Source of the DNA: Paraburkholderia sp. FT54
Lineage (GTDB): Bacteria > Pseudomonadota > Gammaproteobacteria > Burkholderiales > Burkholderiaceae
Reading direction: 5' to 3'
Assembly: GCF_031585635.1 (NCBI RefSeq)
Contig: NZ_CP134195.1
Coordinates: forward strand, 1,054,001 to 1,118,000
DNA length: 64,000 nucleotides
The notes beneath the pieces were generated by a model. That model had not been told where the DNA came from and did no database searches. It was given only the letters and a program-made list of their open reading frames with translations. A program made the translations under genes and the position numbers. Positions 17,389 through 25,335 of this stretch are shown one piece after another (the stretch's first letter is position 1; each line of letters opens with the position of its first letter).

Positions 17389-18789
17389 TTAACCCGCCGG
17401 ATTGCCGACCATATCCTTCGGCCGCACCCATTCGTCGAACTGCTGCTCGGTGACAAAGCCGAGATCAAGCGCCGCCGCCTTCAGCGTGGTGCCTTCCTTG
17501 TGCGCTTTCTTGGCGATCTTCGCGGCCTTGTCGTAACCAATGTGCGGATTGAGCGCCGTCACCAGCATCAGCGATTCATTGAGCAAGGTATCGATGCGCT
17601 CGTGATTCGGCTCGATGCCGACCGCGCAGTTGTCGTTGAAACTGTGTGCGCCGTCGGCGAGCAGGCGCACCGACTGCAGCACGTTGTGCGCGATCATCGG
17701 CCGGAACACGTTCAGCTCGAAATTGCCGCTCGCGCCGCCGATATTCACCGCGACGTCGTTGCCGAACACCTGCGAGCACAGCATCGTCAATGCTTCGGAC
17801 TGGGTCGGATTGACCTTGCCCGGCATGATCGAGCTGCCCGGCTCGTTCTCGGGAATCGACAGTTCGCCCAGGCCGCAACGCGGGCCGCTTGCGAGCCAGC
17901 GGACGTCGTTGGCGATCTTGTTCAGGCTCGCCGCCACCGTCTTCAACGCGCCGTGCGCGAACACCAGCGCGTCGGCCGCGGCCATCACTTCGAATTTGTT
18001 CGGCGCCGAGACGAACGGCAATCCGGTCAGCTTGCCGATGGCGGCCGCGACCTTGTCCGCGAACTGCGGGTGCGCGTTCAAACCGGTGCCGACCGCGGTG
18101 CCGCCTTGCGCCAGTTCATACAGATGCGGCAGCGCCGACTCCACATGACGAATGCCGTGCTCGAGTTGCGCGACGTAGCCGGAAAACTCCTGGCCGAGCG
18201 TCAGCGGCGTGGCGTCCTGCAAGTGCGTGCGGCCGATCTTGACGATGTCGGCGAAAGCCTTCGCCTTGCCGTCGAGCGTATCGCGCAGCGTCTTCAGCGC
18301 CGGCAGCAGATGCTTGACGATCGCATACGCCGCGGCCACGTGCATGGCGGTCGGAAACACGTCATTCGACGACTGGCCGCGATTCACGTCGTCGTTCGGA
18401 TGCACTTTGCGTTCTTCGCCGCGCTCGCCGCCGAGCAGCTCGCTCGCGCGATTCGCGATCACCTCGTTGAGGTTCATGTTGGTCTGCGTGCCGGAGCCGG
18501 TCTGCCAGACGGCGAGCGGAAATTCATCCGGATGCTTGCCGTCGATGATCTCGTCGGCGGCCTGCATGATCGCCTTCGCCTTGCTTTCGTCGAGCACGCC
18601 GAGGCCGAGGTTGACTTCGGCGGCGGCGCGCTTGATGACGGCCAGCGCGGTAATCAGTTCGGGCGATTGCTTCTCGGTCGAAATGCGGAAATTCTGCAGC
18701 GAGCGCTGAGTCTGCGCGCCCCATAGACGAGCGTTCGGCACGGCGATCTCGCCGAACGTGTCACGCTCCATTCGTACATCGTCAGTCAT
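17389..18789 (-). CDS. fumC: Fumarate hydratase class II
   Basis: This 466-residue iron-independent fumarase interconverts fumarate and malate in the TCA cycle. The signature [13 protein letters not shown] lies near residue 320. Active-site segments [13 protein letters not shown] near residue 140 and [11 protein letters not shown] near 188 are also present. Length and order match E. coli FumC. Argininosuccinate lyase and aspartase share the signature, but the overall sequence is FumC-like. It is followed on the same strand by no close partner. Confidence 0.96.
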   Translation of the reverse strand: MTDDVRMERDTFGEIAVPNARLWGAQTQRSLQNFRISTEKQSPELITALAVIKRAAAEVNLGLGVLDESKAKAIMQAADEIIDGKHPDEFPLAVWQTGSGTQTNMNLNEVIANRASELLGGERGEERKVHPNDDVNRGQSSNDVFPTAMHVAAAYAIVKHLLPALKTLRDTLDGKAKAFADIVKIGRTHLQDATPLTLGQEFSGYVAQLEHGIRHVESALPHLYELAQGGTAVGTGLNAHPQFADKVAAAIGKLTGLPFVSAPNKFEVMAAADALVFAHGALKTVAASLNKIANDVRWLASGPRCGLGELSIPENEPGSSIMPGKVNPTQSEALTMLCSQVFGNDVAVNIGGASGNFELNVFRPMIAHNVLQSVRLLADGAHSFNDNCAVGIEPNHERIDTLLNESLMLVTALNPHIGYDKAAKIAKKAHKEGTTLKAAALDLGFVTEQQFDEWVRPKDMVGNPAG

Positions 18790-18804
18790 GTTCCACTCCG
18801 CTTT

Positions 18805-20478
18805 TCAAAGTTCTGCGTTGACGGGCAATAGGGAGAATAGACCTGTTAGCGCATTCCGGTACAAACCGGCCTGCGGATCGAATATGTAAGTGCGGGGCAT
18901 GCCGTTTTCGACGTCGGTCCACACGAGCGGCGAGAGCGGCGCGCCGATCGAACGCAGATAGGCGAGTTGGGCCTCGTCCGCGAGCGTGACGCGATAGCTT
19001 TCCTCGGGGCCCGTGGCGCGCTCGAAGATTCCCGCGACCTGTTCGGCGAGCGGCGGGCTGTGGATCACCAGCGCCAGTTCAGTGTTCAGATTGGCCGAAC
19101 GCGGGTCGAGGTTCATCGAGCCGATCACCAGAATCTTGCGGTCGATCACATACGTTTTCGCATGCAGGCTGGCGCGCGAACGCGAGCCGGCAACGCCCGC
19201 GTTCGGCGTGTTCTGCCGTGGCTTGAATTCGTATAACTCGACGCCCTGTTTCAGCAGCGGTACACGAAACGGACTGTAGCCTGCCTGCACGGCAACCGCG
19301 TCGGTAGCGGCAAGCGAATTGGTCAGCACGGCGATGCGCACGCCACGATGCGTCAATTCGCCGGCCGTCTTGACGCCCGAATCGTGCGGCACGAAGTAGG
19401 GTGAAATGATCAGGAAGTCCTTCTGCGCGTCATGCATCAATTCGCCGAGTCGCTGCATCGGCGGACTCACGTAGTCCGGCGACGGATGCACGATCTTCTC
19501 CGGCAAGTCCGCTTTGAATTCGGCCGGCGCCCAGGTCAAGCCGAGCTGATCGTTGGCGATCTGCGAGGCGAGCGGCGTGGCGTTCAGCGGCTTTGCGTTG
19601 TACGGATCGGCGTTGGTGCGCCAGTGCTGACGGAGGTCGTCGCGCGTCTGGTCCAATTCCCTCGCGTCGAACTTCTGCTTGTTCAGCACGCGCAACGGAT
19701 AGGCGATGCTGCTGTTCCAGTAGTCGTCGAAACTCGCGGAGACGTCGGCGGTGATCGGGCCGGCGGCCAGCACGTCGAGATCGCGGAACTGCAGCGTTTC
19801 GCTCGCGCTGAAATATTCGTCGCCGAGATTGCGGCCGCCCACGATCGCTATCTGGTTGTCCGCGATCATCGCCTTGTTATGCATGCGGCGCGTGAAATGG
19901 CCGATCTGCGTGAACACGTTCGTCGTGCGTTCGAAAAAGCCTCCCTGCGCGCTGCCGAACGGATTGAAGACGCGAATCTCGATGTTGTCGTGCGAGTTCA
20001 AGCCCGCCATGATGCGGTCGATGTCCTTGAAATTCAGGTCGTCGACCAGCATGCGCACCCGCACGCCGTGGTCGGCCGCATAGAGCGCGGCGCCGAGCAG
20101 CAGCTTGCCAGTGGTGTCCTCGTTGGCGATGTAGTACTGCATGTCGAGCGTTCTGGTCGCGGCGCGTGCAAGTGCAATGCGCATCTGCAAGGCATCGGTG
20201 CCGCTCGCAAGGATCCGGAAACCGGATTGACCTGGATGTGCTGCTTCGAGCGGCGTGAGCGCCGTATGCAGCGGCGTCGTTTCCGTGACGGGGAGTGCGT
20301 GGGTGACGTGGCGGTCGAACGCGGTGGCGGGCGGCTTGGTGGCGCAGGCAGTCAAAAATGCCGTTGCGCAGCACAGCAGGAAGAAATGTCTCGTTGTTCC
20401 CCAAGCGGACTTGCTCGCGCTGAACGCGCACTTGCGTTGCAGTGCGGCCCAGCTTTTTTGATCTTGATGCGACGGCAC
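18805..20478 (-). CDS. Phospholipase D family lipoprotein (ClsC/YmdC-like)
   Basis: This 557-residue protein has two HKD motifs: HNKAMIADNQIAIVGGRN near residue 200 and HAKTYVIDRKILVIGSMN near residue 445. The N-terminus carries a signal with lipobox LTAC near residue 45, preceded by a longer charged region than usual. The real start may be a later codon near the hydrophobic stretch. Family members join phospholipids into cardiolipin or cleave phosphodiesters. ClsC needs YmdB as partner; none is adjacent here. fumC lies downstream on the same strand. Confidence 0.88.
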   Translation of the reverse strand: MPSHQDQKSWAALQRKCAFSASKSAWGTTRHFFLLCCATAFLTACATKPPATAFDRHVTHALPVTETTPLHTALTPLEAAHPGQSGFRILASGTDALQMRIALARAATRTLDMQYYIANEDTTGKLLLGAALYAADHGVRVRMLVDDLNFKDIDRIMAGLNSHDNIEIRVFNPFGSAQGGFFERTTNVFTQIGHFTRRMHNKAMIADNQIAIVGGRNLGDEYFSASETLQFRDLDVLAAGPITADVSASFDDYWNSSIAYPLRVLNKQKFDARELDQTRDDLRQHWRTNADPYNAKPLNATPLASQIANDQLGLTWAPAEFKADLPEKIVHPSPDYVSPPMQRLGELMHDAQKDFLIISPYFVPHDSGVKTAGELTHRGVRIAVLTNSLAATDAVAVQAGYSPFRVPLLKQGVELYEFKPRQNTPNAGVAGSRSRASLHAKTYVIDRKILVIGSMNLDPRSANLNTELALVIHSPPLAEQVAGIFERATGPEESYRVTLADEAQLAYLRSIGAPLSPLVWTDVENGMPRTYIFDPQAGLYRNALTGLFSLLPVNAEL

Positions 20479-20626
20479 GCTTTTCCCCCAGTTTGCTGGC
20501 TTCTCATGGCGGCAGCGGATGAGCGACTCACGCTGTCGAGAAATGCATTCTAAGGGGAATCAGGCCGATGGGCTTTTGTTCTTGCGCGCGTCCAGATCGT
20601 GAAGCAATCGGGACGCGCGCCGCCTC

Positions 20627-21586
20627 TTACCCGCGTTCGGCGTTCAACACCTGGTTGCCATCCACATACGTCGAGCCTTTCGCGGGACGTCCTGCCCAGT
20701 ACCCCGCCAGCAGCGAACCCGACAGGTTGTGCCACACCGAGAACAGCGCGCCGGGCAAGGCCGCGATCGGCGTGAAATAGAGCTTGCCGAGCGTCGCGGC
20801 GAGCCCCGAGTTTTGCATGCCGACTTCGATCGCAAGTGTGCGGCACACGGCTTCGTCGAAACCGAGCAGACGGCCGCCCCAATATCCGCCGAGCAGGCCG
20901 ATGCCGTTATGCAGCACCACGCCCAGCATCACCACGAGGCCGACCGAAGCGATGCTCTTCTGCGTGCCGCCCACCACCGCGCCGATGATCAGCACGATCG
21001 CGACCATCGAGATCAGCGGCAAGATCGGTTCGATCTTGCGCACGACCTTGCCGAACAGATGATTGACGATCAGGCCCACCACGATCGGCAACGCGACGAT
21101 CTGCAGGATGCTCATCAACATGCCGTGCACGTCGACGGCGATCGACGCGTCCACGTAAAGACGCGTGAGCAAGGGCGTCGCGAAGACGCCGACCAGCGTG
21201 GACAACGCGCTGATCGTCACCGACAACGCGACGTCGCCGCGCGCCAGATAGATCATCACGTTCGACGCCGTGCCGCTTGCCACGCTGCCCACCAGCACCA
21301 TGCCGGCGGTGAGGTCCGGCGGCATGCGCAACGCCTTGGCGATTACCCAGGCGGCGAGCGGCATGACGAGATAGTGCAGCACGATGCCGGCGATCACCGG
21401 CGCGGGCCGCGTGAAGACACGCTGGAAATCCGCCAGGGAGAGCGTGACGCCCATCGCCAGCATGATGATCGTCAGCAGCGTGGTGACGTGCGGCGCGATG
21501 CCGGAAAACGAGGCGGGCGAGAAGTACGCGGCAATCGAAACGAGCACGGCCCAGAGCGGGAAAAGACGGGTGACGCGGGCAAGCAT
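20627..21586 (-). CDS. BASS-family transporter (bile acid:sodium symporter-like, PanS type)
   Basis: This 319-residue protein has about ten membrane segments. The BASS motifs include [29 protein letters not shown] near residue 115 and [18 protein letters not shown] near residue 265, which form the sodium-binding crossover helices. The ribosome site AAGGACC precedes the ATG at 21586; the open frame extends to 21796 but that stretch is Arg-rich and not family-like. Relatives carry pantoate, pyruvate or other organic acids; the substrate cannot be told here. Confidence 0.9.
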   Translation of the reverse strand: MLARVTRLFPLWAVLVSIAAYFSPASFSGIAPHVTTLLTIIMLAMGVTLSLADFQRVFTRPAPVIAGIVLHYLVMPLAAWVIAKALRMPPDLTAGMVLVGSVASGTASNVMIYLARGDVALSVTISALSTLVGVFATPLLTRLYVDASIAVDVHGMLMSILQIVALPIVVGLIVNHLFGKVVRKIEPILPLISMVAIVLIIGAVVGGTQKSIASVGLVVMLGVVLHNGIGLLGGYWGGRLLGFDEAVCRTLAIEVGMQNSGLAATLGKLYFTPIAALPGALFSVWHNLSGSLLAGYWAGRPAKGSTYVDGNQVLNAERG

Positions 21587-22041
21587 GACGGGTGGTCCTT
21601 GGTTATGTTTTATCGCGAGAAGCAGGGTCGGTCGAGCGGCGCGCCACCGGCGGTGGCGCGCTTGCGGGAGTCTGCCGCGTGAGCGCAGCAAGCCTTGATG
21701 GCGGGTGATGGGCCTTCGGGCGGCGCTGGCCTTTTTGAGGCGCGCGGGCGGGTTTTCGGCGTAGGGGCGCGGGTGCGCGTCCATAAGCCGGAACACGGCA
21801 TTTTACCGTTCGCGGCGAATTCCTCGTGCGTCTATGGTTGCGCGTGCAACCAGGCGTGTATCGTCCTGCCGGGGTCGGGCGGCCGTGTGCCGAGCGTGGC
21901 CGCACCGCGCTGCAGGTTCGGCTTCACGCGGATTTGGCTGACGACGAGCCGCGCGTTGCCGGATCGCGCCGCTGGCGCAGCTTCGCGCGTGACTGCTGCG
22001 CGACCCACCGGGCGCGGCCAGCACGCGCCTTTAACCCGGCG
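21587..22041. other. Intergenic region between the MATE and BASS genes
   Basis: These 455 bases hold a perfect 10-base hairpin at 21639-21661, then GC-rich sequence without a convincing gene. Open frames on both strands are Arg-rich and lack ribosome sites. The region may be decayed coding sequence. I recognise nothing else. Confidence 0.5.
21639..21661. repeat. Perfect inverted repeat, 10-base arms
   Basis: GCGCGCCACC, a three-base loop and GGTGGCGCGC form a strong hairpin without a T-run. It lies 53 bases upstream of the BASS start, possibly in its leader. Confidence 0.75.
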
Positions 22042-23454
22042 TCAAACGGGTGTGACCGGCGACCCACCAGACGCGGCCGGCACGCGCCGCAGGCTCAGTT
22101 TGTGGAAGCGCAGCGTCATCAGCAGCGCGACGCTGGCGAGGCCGGCCGCCAGTCCCCACCACAACCCGCGCGCGCCGAGGCCGAAGTGAAACGCCAGCGT
22201 GTAGCCGGTCGGAAAACCGATCACCCAGTAGCCGAACGCGGCGGCGATCATCGGTACACGTGTGTCTTTCAGGCCACGCAGACAGCCGGAGCCGACCGTC
22301 TGCATGCCGTCCACGATCTGGAAAATTGCCGCCACGCCAAGCAGCGAACTTGCGAGCGTGACCGTGGCCGCGTTGGCCGGGTCGTCAAGATGCAGATAGA
22401 GGCCGACGATCCAGTGCGGCGCGGCGATCAGCACGAGGCCCGACAGCGTCATGAAAGCGACGCCGAGCACAAGCGCGACAAAGCCGGCGTGGCGCGCGGC
22501 GAGCGGCTGGCCGGCGCCGGACCAGAAGCCGACGCGCACGTTGGCCGCCTGGCCGATCGCGAGCGGCACCATGAAGGCCACCGAGGCGACGTTCAGCGCG
22601 ATCTGATGCGCGGCCAGTTGCGACTCGCCGAGCAGGCCGACCATCAGGCCGGTGGCGAGAAAAAGCGTCGACTCGACGCCGTAGGTGATTGCGACCGGCC
22701 AGCCGATGCCGAACAGTTCGCCCATCAGCGGCACATTCGGCCGGGTCGCGACGACGAAATGGCGATAACGCGGCCGCAGATGCAACAGCGCCATCAACAC
22801 GAGCGCGCTCAGCCAGACGGTGATCGAGGTCGCGGCCGCCGAGCCGAGAAAGCCGAGCCGCGGCAGTCCATACGCGCCGTGGATCAGGCCGTAGTTGAGA
22901 AAACCGTTCACGCCGACGCTCACCAGCGACACCCACAAGAGCCGCTTGGCCGCGCCGATTGCCGGCAGGAACGAGCGCATCAGGCCGACCCCGATCAGGC
23001 TGCCGAGCGCGCCCCAGCGCAGCACCGCAGCATATTCGCCGACGTTGTGCGCGAGCAGCGCGGGTTCGCCGAAAGCGAGCAGGATCGGCGTGGCGAAGGA
23101 GAGCAGGAAGAACGCCGGCACCGACAGCAGCACGGACAGCACGAAGCCGGTCCAGTAGATGTGCGGCACGCGGCCTTCGTCCTGAGCGCCGCGCGCGTGC
23201 GAGACGCTCACGCTGACCGAGGTCAGAACGCCTTGCAGCAGCGTGACCACCACGAAAAACAGGTTCGCGCCGAGGCCGCCGGCGGCGAGCGCGTCGGGGC
23301 CGAGCGAGCCGAGCAGGATCGTGTCGGTGACGCCCATCGCCATTTGCGAGAGTTGCGCGATGGCGAGCGGCGCCGCGAGCAGCGCGGTGTCGGCCGCGTG
23401 GCGGGTCAGGGTCGGCGGCCGGGCGGCCAGCCGGGTGATGCCGGATTGAGTCAT
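22042..23454 (-). CDS. MATE family efflux transporter
   Basis: This 470-residue protein has twelve predicted membrane helices in two six-helix halves. Typical MATE segments appear, such as the N-terminal APLAIAQLSQMAMGVTDTILLG near residue 30 and YGVESTLFLATGLMVGLLG near residue 265. NorM/DinF-type members export cationic drugs with sodium or proton antiport. The start at 23454 fits the family length. It is alone in its transcription unit as far as can be seen. Confidence 0.93.
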   Translation of the reverse strand: MTQSGITRLAARPPTLTRHAADTALLAAPLAIAQLSQMAMGVTDTILLGSLGPDALAAGGLGANLFFVVVTLLQGVLTSVSVSVSHARGAQDEGRVPHIYWTGFVLSVLLSVPAFFLLSFATPILLAFGEPALLAHNVGEYAAVLRWGALGSLIGVGLMRSFLPAIGAAKRLLWVSLVSVGVNGFLNYGLIHGAYGLPRLGFLGSAAATSITVWLSALVLMALLHLRPRYRHFVVATRPNVPLMGELFGIGWPVAITYGVESTLFLATGLMVGLLGESQLAAHQIALNVASVAFMVPLAIGQAANVRVGFWSGAGQPLAARHAGFVALVLGVAFMTLSGLVLIAAPHWIVGLYLHLDDPANAATVTLASSLLGVAAIFQIVDGMQTVGSGCLRGLKDTRVPMIAAAFGYWVIGFPTGYTLAFHFGLGARGLWWGLAAGLASVALLMTLRFHKLSLRRVPAASGGSPVTPV

Positions 23455-23704
23455 GGAGCGCCTGGCGGCGGAAGTGGCGACAGCGCGGCGGCGGGCGCGA
23501 CGAGCGCGCAGGCACGGGCGAGGGCAGCGGCCTGGTGAGCCTGGGCGAATGCTCGAGGCAGCCGCCAGCCGGTTGTGTCAGCCGATTTCTTGTTTGTCGA
23601 AACCGACAGCTTATTGCCTGGACGCGGCGATGTCGACGGAAGAAGCACGATTTTGGTGCGCACCTTCCTCTGGGTTTCCGGACCGCGCGCGACAGGGCGC
23701 GGCG

Positions 23705-23923
23705 TCAGGCCTCATGAACCGCGATCCGCGTGTCGCCGAGCAGCACGACCTGACCCGCGCGGATTTTGCAGGTTTTACGCGTTTCGACCCGGCCGTCGAC
23801 AGTGACCGCACCGTCGGCCACCATCATTTTCGCCGAGCCGCCGCTGTCCGCCAGGCCGGTTATCTTCAGGAGATTGTGCAGTTCGACGTAGTCGCCGGTA
23901 AGCGTGAAATCGAGGTTGGGCAT
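23705..23923 (-). CDS. Small S4-domain RNA-binding protein (YbcJ-like)
   Basis: This 72-residue protein is almost entirely one S4 RNA-binding domain: LHNLLKITGLADSGGSAK near residue 20, then VADGAVTVDGRVETRK, then KIRAGQVVLLGD. The YbcJ family has this size and is thought to bind structured RNA. I chose the ATG at 23923 (MPNLDFTL); one at 23944 would add seven residues. It sits divergent from the Lys/Ala-rich exported-protein gene. Confidence 0.88.
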   Translation of the reverse strand: MPNLDFTLTGDYVELHNLLKITGLADSGGSAKMMVADGAVTVDGRVETRKTCKIRAGQVVLLGDTRIAVHEA

Positions 23924-24241
23924 GGCGTTTGCGCCTTCAGGCAAAGGGTTCGCATCATAAGCCAGAAGCTTGCCCTGGATGAAGTTCGCGGTGTGCGCCG
24001 CCGTCGTGTGAGCATCTGCAAGCAGATGTTATACGTTTGTCAGAAAGTGAAACGTTCCGTAACGACGGTCGTAAAACACGAAGTTCACTCGTAAAGTGCA
24101 AGTCAGTAGGGAAAGCCTGCTGGATTTTTATCTGGCAGCGAGCAGACCGGGCGAGGCACGCAGGGCACGCTCACGCAGCGGCTCAAATTCGCAACGCCGG
24201 ACAGGTCGCCCGCGTTCACAACAACTTAGAGAGGATTAGCC
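23924..24241. other. Divergent intergenic region
   Basis: These 318 bases contain a 7-base-arm palindrome at 24013-24028 followed by TTATACG, and an AT-richer stretch to about 24110. The ribosome site GAGAGG lies before 24242. No gene was seen. Confidence 0.5.
24013..24028. promoter_or_regulatory. Operator-like palindrome
   Basis: CATCTGC-AA-GCAGATG is perfect over 16 bases and sits beside a TTATAC -10-like box, in a divergent intergenic region. It looks like a dimeric repressor or activator site. The binding protein is unknown. Confidence 0.4.
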
Positions 24242-24688
24242 ATGACCCAGATTCGTACGCTTCTGATCGGTACCGCCCTTACGGCTTTCGCTTCGACGGC
24301 CGCGCTCGCGCAGACCGCGCAGCCTGCAGCGGGTACGGACGGCCAGCCGCAGGTCCAGATGCAAGGCGCCGACGTTGCGCCCGCCGCGCAGGGCGCGCAG
24401 CCCGTGACACCCGCCCCGACGCGTCTGACTGCATCGGGCTCGACCGACCCGCTGGTGCAGAAGCGCGACGCCAATGCGAAGGCTAACGCCGAATATCGCG
24501 CGTCGAAGAAGGCATCGAAGGCCGAACTGAAGGATCAGCAGAAGGCCGCCAAGTCGCAGTACAAGGAACAGGTGCGCGACGCCAAGATCAACCAGAAGGC
24601 GGATAAGCAGGCCGCCAACAACGAAATGAAGATGAACATGCAAGGCCAGGCGGGCGACCAGTCGGACGGCGCCGACGTCAAGCACTAA
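24242..24688 (+). CDS. Exported Lys/Ala-rich protein, unknown function
   Basis: This 148-residue protein has a signal peptide (MTQIRTLLIGTALTAFASTAALA, cut before QTA near residue 24). A Pro/Gln/Ala linker follows. Residues 75-130 are a highly charged helix rich in Lys, Ala, Asp and Gln, likely extended or coiled. The downstream protein at 24787 has the same plan, so the two look like a duplicated pair. GAGAGG precedes the start. I recognise no catalytic motif. Confidence 0.8.
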   Translation: MTQIRTLLIGTALTAFASTAALAQTAQPAAGTDGQPQVQMQGADVAPAAQGAQPVTPAPTRLTASGSTDPLVQKRDANAKANAEYRASKKASKAELKDQQKAAKSQYKEQVRDAKINQKADKQAANNEMKMNMQGQAGDQSDGADVKH

Positions 24689-24786
24689 GGCTGGGTTTTG
24701 ACGAAGTGGCGCGGCGGCGTGGCTTGCCGCCGTGGCCGCCTCAACGGGCTTCCAGGCCCGCTCATCTCGTTTCACGGAGGTATCGC

Positions 24787-25050
24787 ATGAGCATCACCCA
24801 GTCTACGAAGAGCAGGATCGTCGCCGCATTGATCGCGGGATGTCTGTCGTCGATTGCCTTCGCGCAGGCCAGCGATCCCGCCGCCGCGCCGGTCACCCAT
24901 GCCGACAAGAAGGCGGCCAAGGAACAGTCGAAGGCGGACAAGAAAGCGTCCGTCGCGCAAGCCAAGGCCGACAAGAAGAAAACCGATGCGCAGGCCGACG
25001 CCGACAAGGCCAACGCCGATGCGAATGTGAAGGACGCGAAGAAACAATAG
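24787..25050 (+). CDS. Small exported Lys/Ala-rich protein, paralogue of the upstream gene
   Basis: This 87-residue protein has a signal peptide ending IAFA near residue 26. The mature part repeats ADKK units (HADKKAAKEQSKADKKASVAQ and so on), giving a charged helix. GGAGG lies seven bases before the ATG. It follows the similar 148-residue gene by 98 bases and is probably co-transcribed with it. Role unknown; a periplasmic spacer or binding helix is possible. Confidence 0.8.
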   Translation: MSITQSTKSRIVAALIAGCLSSIAFAQASDPAAAPVTHADKKAAKEQSKADKKASVAQAKADKKKTDAQADADKANADANVKDAKKQ

Positions 25051-25275
25051 CAGGCGTCCTTCCCGTGTGGCGCGCGCGTCGCCGCGCGTCCGACAGTCCG
25101 GGCGTGCTGGCGCTGCTGGATGCGCGAACCGTTCACGGTGACGCTTTAGACGAATGGCCGGTGCGTTTCCATGCCACGGCCATTTTTACGCGCGATTGAC
25201 TCGGTGGGCATGCGCCGGAGTGAGGTAAAGGCCGCCAGTTGCGTGGCCGAAAAAAGGGTCGCTTGTCTGTGCGGG

Positions 25276-25291
25276 TTGTATGGATATACAG
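25276..25291 (+). promoter_or_regulatory. LexA (SOS) box upstream of the UvrD-like helicase
   Basis: TTGT-N8-ACAG lies in GGTTGTATGGATATACAGTA, which matches 15 of 20 positions of the E. coli SOS consensus. The centre is about 50 bases before the GTG used for the helicase. It fits a repressor site over the promoter and argues that translation starts downstream of it. Confidence 0.75.
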
Positions 25292-25335
25292 TATGCGTCG
25301 CCGCTCTGAATCCATCCAACGCCCAAAAATCGATC

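Noticed and set aside
21826..23538. Plus-strand frame of 570 codons
   Set aside because: It is antisense to the MATE gene, Arg/Gln/His-rich, without family-like sequence.
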